Shown one piece after another: positions 1-3,623 of a stretch of 6,523 nt of DNA. Source of the DNA: JANXSD01 sp043758125 (GTDB lineage: Bacteria; Bacteroidota; Bacteroidia; AKYH767-A; OLB10); contig JAYVOC010000134.1 of assembly GCA_043758125.1 (NCBI GenBank), positions 1 through 6,523 of the forward strand, written 5' to 3'. The translations under genes were made by a program, and so were the position numbers. The stretch's first letter is position 1. Every line of letters starts with the position of its first letter. The notes beneath the pieces were generated by a model, which saw only the letters and a program-made list of their open reading frames with translations, did no database searches and was not told the origin of the DNA.

Positions 1-110
1 GCTTGCACCTATTCATGAGAAGTAATTTTAGCATACTTTTCAACGTCTTAATGTTGGATTTAAACTGTGAAATATTCATCAAAAAATAAAGATTTTTCAG
101 TTACTTTTGT
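1..110. other. Left-edge region without a recognisable gene
   Basis: No start-to-stop gene is visible. A reading frame is open from the window edge to a TAA at 87-89 on the plus strand, and another to a TAA at 23-25. Either could be the tail of an upstream gene, but neither tail is recognisable. In related bacteria a biotin carrier subunit often follows a biotin carboxylase or carboxyltransferase gene, so such a gene may lie just outside the window (inference). Confidence 0.4.
102..109 (+). promoter_or_regulatory. Candidate -7 promoter box (TACTTTTG) directly before the BCCP start
   Basis: TACTTTTG matches the Bacteroidota -7 consensus TAnnTTTG. No TTTG or TTG lies at the usual 19-21 base spacing upstream, so only half of the promoter is supported. 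The box ends one base before the first ATG, so transcription would start at or within the ATG pair and give a leaderless or nearly leaderless mRNA. Confidence 0.35.
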
Positions 111-614
111 ATGATGATAAAGGCAACCGTTAATAATGGTACAAGTATTCAATTAGAGAATAAAAACAAATCTAATTTTCTTAATGGAGAGGAAATAGTA
201 TTTGACTTGAAAAAGTTGAAGTCGGGTACTTACCATGTTTTACTCAATAATAAATCATATACTATTGAAGTTTTAGAATCTAATAAAGTTGCTAAAACGC
301 ATATTCTAAGAATTAATGGAAAGTCATTCGATGTACAATTACGTGATCGCTATGATGAGTTATTGCATGAGTTAGGATTAGATGCTACTACCTCACAAAA
401 AATTGCAGATCTTAAAGCACCAATGCCAGGACTTGTAGTTGACATTCCTGTTAGTATTGGTCAAGTTGTAAAGAAAGGAGAAACGTTGTTGATTTTAGAA
501 GCGATGAAAATGGAAAATACATTGAAGGCTATTGCTGATGTAACCATAACTAAGATTGTGGTGAAGAAAGGACAAGCAGTTGATAAGAATGAAGTGCTAA
601 TCCACTTGAGTTAA
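111..614 (+). CDS. Biotin carboxyl carrier protein subunit of an acyl-CoA carboxylase
   Basis: This 167-residue protein carries the covalently bound biotin that shuttles CO2 from biotin carboxylase to carboxyltransferase in an acetyl-, propionyl- or methylcrotonyl-CoA carboxylase. The C-terminal half (about residues 98-167) is a biotinyl/lipoyl domain: APMPG at 103-107, then LEAMKMENTL with biotin acceptor Lys133, then the hairpin-rich end GQAVDKNEVLIHL. Residues 1-90 resemble the linking region that precedes the biotin domain in propionyl/methylcrotonyl-type alpha subunits, here a separate short polypeptide. ATG codons at 111 and 114 are equally possible starts; no Shine-Dalgarno site is visible and a -7-like box sits right before them. 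The next gene follows after 35 bases on the same strand, so the two may be co-transcribed, although their functions are unrelated. Carboxylase partners are not in the window, so the acyl-CoA substrate cannot be assigned. Confidence 0.93.
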   Translation: MMIKATVNNGTSIQLENKNKSNFLNGEEIVFDLKKLKSGTYHVLLNNKSYTIEVLESNKVAKTHILRINGKSFDVQLRDRYDELLHELGLDATTSQKIADLKAPMPGLVVDIPVSIGQVVKKGETLLILEAMKMENTLKAIADVTITKIVVKKGQAVDKNEVLIHLS

Positions 615-649
615 TAAATGCTAACATTTTTTAAGAACAAACTAAAACA

Positions 650-1363
650 ATGAATCACGAACACAACAGAAGATCATTTCTTCGAACGGCAAGTTTTGCA
701 ACTGCAGGAGCAATTGTATTAAGCGGAAGCAAATTTGTTTTAGCAAAAGAATTGTTGAATGATGGTCAACTATTTTCATTAGCACCGTTGCCTTATGCCT
801 TTAATGCATTAGAGCCGCATATCGATGCAATGACGATGGAGATACATCATGATCGTCATCATAAAGCGTATGTTGATAATTTAAATAAGGCAGTTACTGA
901 AAATAAAATTACGGAGACATCACTTGAAAAAATATTAGCGATGGTTTCCACATTGCCAACTGCTGTTCGTAACAATGGTGGTGGTCATTATAATCATACG
1001 ATGTTTTGGCAGATGATGAAACCAAATGCAGGTGGAATTCCCACAGGAAAAGTTGCAGATGCAATCATCGGAACATTCGGTAGTTTGGAAACTTTTAAAA
1101 CTAAATTTTCGGAAGCAGGAAAAACACGTTTTGGTTCTGGATGGGCATGGTTGATAAAAGATAAAGATGGTAAATTACAAATTACATCCACACCAAATCA
1201 AGATAATCCATTGATGGATATTGCAGAAATAAAAGGTACGCCACTACTTTGTTTAGATGTTTGGGAACATGCATATTATTTAAAATATCAAAACAAACGT
1301 GTCGATTATATTGCTGCTTTTTGGAATGTTGTTAATTGGGATGAAGTTGCAAAGAGACTATGA
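650..1363 (+). CDS. sodA: Tat-exported Fe/Mn-family superoxide dismutase, Mn-type residues
   Basis: Converts superoxide to oxygen and hydrogen peroxide. The 237-residue protein starts with a twin-arginine signal: RRSFLRT at 7-13, a hydrophobic stretch at about 14-31 and an Ala-Lys region near 32-33 where cleavage could occur. It is therefore predicted to act outside the cytoplasm after folding with its metal. The mature part (about 42-237) is a complete SOD. By alignment to E. coli and human MnSOD the metal ligands are His66 (in MEIHH), His116 (in GGHYNH), Asp203 and His207 (in DVWEHAYY). Tyr74 and Tyr210 match the active-site tyrosines. Gln184 (in PNQD) together with GGG at 110-112 is the MnSOD pattern rather than the FeSOD one, although cambialistic use cannot be excluded. 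The start is an ATG after an A-rich stretch without Shine-Dalgarno. The TGA stop lies inside the left arm of a hairpin repeat. Confidence 0.95.
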   Translation: MNHEHNRRSFLRTASFATAGAIVLSGSKFVLAKELLNDGQLFSLAPLPYAFNALEPHIDAMTMEIHHDRHHKAYVDNLNKAVTENKITETSLEKILAMVSTLPTAVRNNGGGHYNHTMFWQMMKPNAGGIPTGKVADAIIGTFGSLETFKTKFSEAGKTRFGSGWAWLIKDKDGKLQITSTPNQDNPLMDIAEIKGTPLLCLDVWEHAYYLKYQNKRVDYIAAFWNVVNWDEVAKRL

Positions 1364-1399
1364 AGTACAGAAACTCGTTAACTCGTTTCAGATTTCATA
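1359..1399 (-). repeat. GAAGT/ACTTC-family hairpin repeat overlapping the SOD stop codon
   Basis: Outer stem 1359-1366 with 1392-1399 (8 bp including one G-T pair). Inner stem GAAAC 1370-1374 with GTTTC 1385-1389. The left arm contains the SOD stop codon TGA (1361-1363). Read on the minus strand the 25-base loop starts CTGAAA and ends CGAGTTTCTGT, almost the same as the loop of the hairpin at 2768-2817, so the two are copies in opposite orientation with different outer stems. Confidence 0.75.
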
Positions 1400-1407
1400 T
1401 AATAAGT

Positions 1408-1455
1408 TTTTAAATGCAAAAGGCGATCTTAACAGATCGCCTTTTGCATTTAAAA
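1408..1455. terminator. Bidirectional intrinsic terminator between converging SOD and PfkB genes
   Basis: A perfect 22-bp inverted repeat (1408-1429 with 1434-1455) surrounds the 4-base loop TAAC. The GC-rich core AGGCGATCT/AGATCGCCT is flanked by an A-tract and a T-tract, so the RNA hairpin is followed by U residues whichever strand is transcribed. Its place between converging genes, 45 bases after the SOD stop and 12 bases before the PfkB stop, fits a shared terminator. Confidence 0.92.
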
Positions 1456-1466
1456 TAAATTAAATA

Positions 1467-2390
1467 TTATACTAATGTAATATCGAATTGAACGAGGTCA
1501 ACAAATTCAAGTACGCGTTCTTCAACTTCTTTATCCGTTAAATTAATTACTCTTTCTAAACCAAATTTTTCAACACAAAAAGATGCCATTGCTGATCCAT
1601 AAATAACACCACGCTTCATGCTTTCGAAAGAGATATCACGAACGCTACTTAAGTAACCGATAAATCCACCTGCGAAAGTATCACCAGCACCTGTTGGGTC
1701 AAAAACATCTTCTAATGGTAATGCTGGAGCAAAGAAAACTTGATCTTCATGAAATAACAATGCACCGTGTTCACCTTTTTTAATGATCAAATATTTTGGT
1801 CCCATTTTAAGAATTTTTCTCGCGGCTTTAACGAGCGAATATTCTCCAGTAAGTTGGCGAGCCTCTGCATCATTTACAGTAAGTACATCCACCATGCTGA
1901 TTGTTTTTAGAAGATCGTCCATTGCGATTTCCATCCAAAAATTCATAGTGTCCATCACAATTAGTTTCGGACGATTTTTCATACGCTCAATAACCATCAT
2001 CTGAATACTCGGCATAAGGTTCCCGAGCATGAGGAACTCACAATCTTGAAAAGCTTCAGGAATGATTGGATCGAAAGTGCTTAAAACGTTGAGTTGCGTA
2101 TCGATTGTGTCACGTGAATTCATGTCCTCGTGGTACTTCCCCGACCAAAAAAATGTTTTTTCTCCTTTTTTTATCTGAAGACCGTCCGTATGGATGCCTT
2201 TTTCTTCAAATGTTTTAATCATTTCAGAAGGGAAGTCTTCCCCAACCACTGATACAAGGTTAATATCTTTTTTGAAATAAGAGGCTGATATTGAGGCATA
2301 AGTAGCTGCTCCGCCAATTATTTTATCCGTTTTACCGAAGGGGGTTTCGATGGCATCAAAGGCGACCGTTCCAATTACAAGAAGACTCAT
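1467..2390 (-). CDS. PfkB-family (ribokinase-like) carbohydrate or nucleoside kinase
   Basis: A 307-residue ATP-dependent kinase of the ribokinase/PfkB fold, transferring phosphate to a sugar or nucleoside hydroxyl in the cytoplasm. The N-terminal substrate region has GG at 26-27 (IIGGAATYASISASYF), the usual first PfkB signature area. NDAEARQLTG at 173-182 is the familiar NxxE-type segment. DPTGAGDTFAGGF at 231-243 is the second PfkB signature, with Asp237 as catalytic base and GAGD as anion hole. Length is typical of the family. The frame stays open 41 codons further upstream to 2513, but the ATG at 2388-2390 is the better start: it opens the conserved MSLLVIGTVAFD beta-strand, and a -7 promoter box lies only 26 bases before it. 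The substrate cannot be read from the sequence; ribokinase-like or nucleoside kinase activity are both possible. Confidence 0.93.
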   Translation of the reverse strand: MSLLVIGTVAFDAIETPFGKTDKIIGGAATYASISASYFKKDINLVSVVGEDFPSEMIKTFEEKGIHTDGLQIKKGEKTFFWSGKYHEDMNSRDTIDTQLNVLSTFDPIIPEAFQDCEFLMLGNLMPSIQMMVIERMKNRPKLIVMDTMNFWMEIAMDDLLKTISMVDVLTVNDAEARQLTGEYSLVKAARKILKMGPKYLIIKKGEHGALLFHEDQVFFAPALPLEDVFDPTGAGDTFAGGFIGYLSSVRDISFESMKRGVIYGSAMASFCVEKFGLERVINLTDKEVEERVLEFVDLVQFDITLV

Positions 2391-2415
2391 GAGGTGATTT
2401 TCTATATTTTCCTTG

Positions 2416-2423
2416 CAAAGATA
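2416..2423 (-). promoter_or_regulatory. Candidate -7 promoter box (TATCTTTG) for the PfkB kinase
   Basis: On the minus strand the sequence reads TATCTTTG, an exact match to TAnnTTTG, 25 bases before the chosen ATG and giving a leader of about 20 bases. No -33 TTG is found at the usual spacing. The box directly abuts the -33 element of the opposite promoter, so RNA polymerase binding at the two may be mutually exclusive. Confidence 0.5.
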
Positions 2424-2454
2424 TTTGTAAATCCGTTCTGTTATCTTACTTTTG
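2424..2454 (+). promoter_or_regulatory. Bacteroidota-type promoter for the tRNA-Asn transcript
   Basis: TTTG at 2424-2427 is followed after exactly 19 bases by TACTTTTG at 2447-2454, matching both the -33 (TTTG) and -7 (TAnnTTTG) consensus at canonical spacing. Transcription should start near 2458-2461. The first gene downstream is tRNA-Asn at 2644, so the leader would be about 185 bases. Confidence 0.72.
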
Positions 2455-2466
2455 CAGCCCGATACA

Positions 2467-2491
2467 ATAAAAACCTTGTTGATAAACAAGG
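2467..2491 (-). terminator. Small possible minus-strand terminator upstream of PfkB
   Basis: Stem CCTTGTT (2474-2480) with AACAAGG (2485-2491) and loop GATA is a perfect 7-bp hairpin. On the minus strand it is followed by TTTTT, as in a weak intrinsic terminator, and could stop antisense transcription arriving from the helicase side before it enters the kinase. On the plus strand it would simply be a hairpin near the 5' end of the tRNA leader. Confidence 0.35.
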
Positions 2492-2557
2492 AATTTATAA
2501 ATCGGTTGCTCAAAAGGCAAATTGTTCTTCTCTTTTTGATCCCTACACGTGTTTTAG

Positions 2558-2589
2558 TTATGAAGTAAAGTAAAATGTCTACTTCGTAA
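2558..2589 (+). repeat. GAAGT/ACTTC-family hairpin in the tRNA leader
   Basis: Stem 2558-2566 (TTATGAAGT) with 2581-2589 (ACTTCGTAA), 9 bp including one G-T pair, with a 14-base loop. The loop-closing five base pairs GAAGT/ACTTC and the TCT just before the right arm match the hairpin at 3471-3516, but the loop is shorter and lacks the conserved core. It may be a decayed member. Confidence 0.5.
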
Positions 2590-2643
2590 TGGCTTGAGTT
2601 CGTTGGACAATCTTCTCCTTGTGAAAAGCAAAGAGAAGGTTAT

Positions 2644-2717
2644 TCCTTCTTAGCTCAGCTGGTTAGAGCACATGACTGTTAATCATGGGGTCCCTGGTTC
2701 GAGTCCAGGAGAGGGAG
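2644..2717 (+). tRNA. tRNA-Asn (anticodon GTT)
   Basis: All four arms can be drawn. The acceptor stem pairs TCCTTCT (2644-2650) with AGAGGGA (2710-2716), including one T-G pair. The D stem is GCTC (2653-2656) with GAGC (2666-2669). The anticodon stem is CATGA (2671-2675) with TCATG (2683-2687), around loop CTGTTAA with anticodon GTT at 2678-2680. The T arm is CCTGG (2693-2697), TTCGAGT, CCAGG (2705-2709). The discriminator base is G2717, as expected for bacterial tRNA-Asn. CCA is not encoded; the bases after the discriminator are CGG, which begin a large hairpin, so 3' processing must cut right at that hairpin. The gene has its own promoter about 190 bases upstream and an intrinsic terminator ending at 2862. 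Confidence 0.97.
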
Positions 2718-2770
2718 CGGAGCAGCAGACCAAGTAGTGTGCATAGCACTGCTACTTGGACGCTGCTCCG
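2718..2770 (+). repeat. Large two-part hairpin starting at the tRNA-Asn 3' end
   Basis: Outer stem CGGAGCAGC (2718-2726) with GCTGCTCCG (2762-2770), 9 perfect base pairs. A 3/2 asymmetric internal loop (AGA opposite AC) follows, then inner stem CCAAGTAG (2730-2737) with CTACTTGG (2752-2759), 8 perfect base pairs. The 14-base top can form a further short GTG/CAC stem. It begins on the base after the tRNA discriminator and its last three bases are shared with the next hairpin. No T-run follows, so it is not an ordinary terminator. The topology resembles the GAAGT/ACTTC hairpins, but the sequence is different. Confidence 0.8.
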
Positions 2771-2817
2771 TCCCGAAGTCTGAAATGAGCATTGCGAGTT
2801 TCTGTACTTCGGGACGG
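2768..2817 (+). repeat. GAAGT/ACTTC-family hairpin repeat, best-preserved copy
   Basis: Outer stem CCGTCCCGAAGT (2768-2779) with ACTTCGGGACGG (2806-2817), 12 perfect base pairs, enclosing a 26-base loop. Inside the loop GAAAT (2782-2786) pairs with GTTTC (2798-2802), leaving apical loop GAGCATTGCGA. The same architecture with other sequences recurs at 3471-3516 and, inverted, at 1359-1399. Confidence 0.82.
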
Positions 2818-2827
2818 AAAACAAATG

Positions 2828-2862
2828 AAACAAGGGCTGTCAAACGACGGCCCTTGTTTTTT
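2828..2862 (+). terminator. Intrinsic terminator of the tRNA-Asn transcript
   Basis: A 14-bp stem (2828-2841 with 2846-2859; one G-T pair) with loop AAAC has the GC-rich core AAGGGC/GCCCTT and a run of six T at 2857-2862. This is a strong rho-independent terminator on the plus strand. It separates the tRNA transcript from the GIY-YIG gene. Confidence 0.93.
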
Positions 2863-2918
2863 AAAGTAATTCAAAATAAGACAATCCTTTTTCAATGGGT
2901 GTCATAAATATTTTTAAA

Positions 2919-3203
2919 ATGGAACACCCTAAGTTCACAACATATGTGTTGTACAGTTTAAAAGACCATCAATTTTATATTGGATATACAACCAACTTCG
3001 ATCGTCGTATGGAAGAACATGCAGCAGGTAAAACAAAAAGCACTGCACCACGAAGACCCTTCCAAGTTATTTTTTGCGAATATTATTTTTCTAAAGAAGA
3101 TGCAATGCGAAGAGAATTATATTTTAAAACTTCTGCAGGAAAAAGAACATTAAGATTAATGTTGAGAGAAAGTTTGAAGGAGATCAAAGAAATTCGAATC
3201 TGA
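2919..3203 (+). CDS. Small URI-type GIY-YIG endonuclease
   Basis: A 94-residue single-domain protein of the orphan GIY-YIG nuclease group (the UvrC-like/COG2827 type). It has the first beta strand TTYVLYSL (7-14), then FYIGYT (19-24) holding the YIG of the motif, Arg29/Arg30 and His34 in DRRMEEH, and DAMRRELYFK (61-70) with Glu66 as the predicted metal-binding catalytic glutamate. All catalytic positions are present, so it should be active. These proteins are usually 80-100 residues. An in-frame ATG at 2895 would add eight residues (MGVINIFK); 2919 is preferred because it directly precedes the domain. No promoter is recognised after the tRNA terminator. A hairpin (3212-3235) follows the stop, then a truncated second copy. 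The role of orphan proteins of this type is not known; a structure-specific or hairpin-directed nuclease is an inference from context. Confidence 0.88.
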   Translation: MEHPKFTTYVLYSLKDHQFYIGYTTNFDRRMEEHAAGKTKSTAPRRPFQVIFCEYYFSKEDAMRRELYFKTSAGKRTLRLMLRESLKEIKEIRI

Positions 3204-3211
3204 TATTTAAA

Positions 3212-3235
3212 GGATGAAGTCTACGTACTTCATCC
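3212..3235 (+). repeat. GAAGT/ACTTC-family hairpin at the junction of the two GIY-YIG copies
   Basis: Stem GGATGAAGT (3212-3220) with ACTTCATCC (3227-3235), 9 perfect base pairs, and the 6-base loop CTACGT. The five loop-closing pairs equal those of the related hairpins, but most of the usual 25-26 base loop is missing. The first base after the hairpin (3236) is also the first base of homology between the second GIY-YIG copy and the first. Confidence 0.7.
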
Positions 3236-3484
3236 AAAGACCATCAATTTTATATTGGATATTCGGCAAATTTTACTCAGCGAATGTTAGACCATGAAGC
3301 AGGTAAAGCAAAAAGCACTGCACCACGAAGACCCTTCCAAGTTATTTTTTGCGAATATTATTTTTCCAAAGAAGATGCAATGCGAAGAGAATTGTATTTT
3401 AAAACAAGTGCAGGGAGGAGAACTTTGCGTTTGATGTTGCAAGAAAGTTTGAAGCAAGTACAAAGGCTTAGCCCAGAAGTGTAA
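3236..3484 (+). pseudogene. 5'-truncated second copy of the GIY-YIG nuclease gene
   Basis: Aligned to the first copy without any gap at an offset of 275 bases (2961 matches 3236). The reading frame KDHQFYIGYS through DAMRRELYFK and on to SPEV runs open to TAA at 3482-3484 and keeps YIG, the histidine and the catalytic glutamate. It lacks the first beta strand with the GIY half of the motif. Upstream in frame there is only a TGA at 3215-3217, inside the hairpin, with no start codon between. The first ATG, at 3284, lies after the YIG, so the product would be an incomplete domain of 66 residues. Identity is patchy: 27 of 27 bases, then 21 of 36, then 104 of 107, then 36 of 50. Many differences in the last block are synonymous, which suggests that both copies were once functional. 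The last four codons lie in the arm of the next hairpin. Confidence 0.8.
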
Positions 3485-3516
3485 ATTAAGCAAAGCGAAA
3501 TTTTCTACTTCTGGGC
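3471..3516 (+). repeat. GAAGT/ACTTC-family hairpin overlapping the end of the truncated GIY-YIG copy
   Basis: Outer stem GCCCAGAAGT (3471-3480) with ACTTCTGGGC (3507-3516), 10 perfect base pairs, and a 26-base loop of the same length as in the 2768-2817 copy and 16 of 26 identical to it. Inner stem AAATT (3483-3487) with AATTT (3499-3503) occupies the same loop positions with different bases. The apical loop is AAGCAAAGCGA. A degenerate repeat of the right arm (CTACTGCTGGG, 3525-3535) follows. The remaining bases to the helicase stop hold nothing recognisable. Confidence 0.8.
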
Positions 3517-3623
3517 GAGATTCTCTACTGCTGGGATGGAAGAGGGAGGTTTTGTTGCTCATTCGGAAAGAATATTTAGGGCATTGTGTTTAACATATTT
3601 ACCATTAAAATTAACAAAAGGTC

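Noticed and set aside
994..1191. Minus-strand open frame inside the SOD gene.
   Set aside because: It lies wholly within a well-supported gene on the other strand and resembles no protein.
2391..2513. Possible 41-residue N-terminal extension of the PfkB kinase.
   Set aside because: It precedes the conserved first beta strand, crosses both predicted promoters and has no family counterpart.
2718..2817. The two hairpins after the tRNA as terminators.
   Set aside because: Neither is followed by a T-run; the real terminator is at 2828-2862.
3284..3484. Second GIY-YIG copy as a functional 66-residue protein from the ATG at 3284.
   Set aside because: It would lack both GIY and YIG, so the nuclease fold would be incomplete.
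2768..3516. CRISPR array made of the repeated hairpins.
   Set aside because: Spacing is irregular, repeats are not identical, spacers contain genes and no cas gene is present.
2710..3548. AGAGGGAG at the tRNA-Asn 3' end (2710-2717) recurs at 3541-3548, as if an element had integrated at the tRNA.
   Set aside because: Eight purine-rich bases are too few, no integrase is present, and the tRNA's own terminator lies between the two copies.
3287..3562. Minus-strand open frame across the truncated GIY-YIG copy.
   Set aside because: It mirrors the conserved nuclease reading frame and the hairpin, with no recognisable domain.
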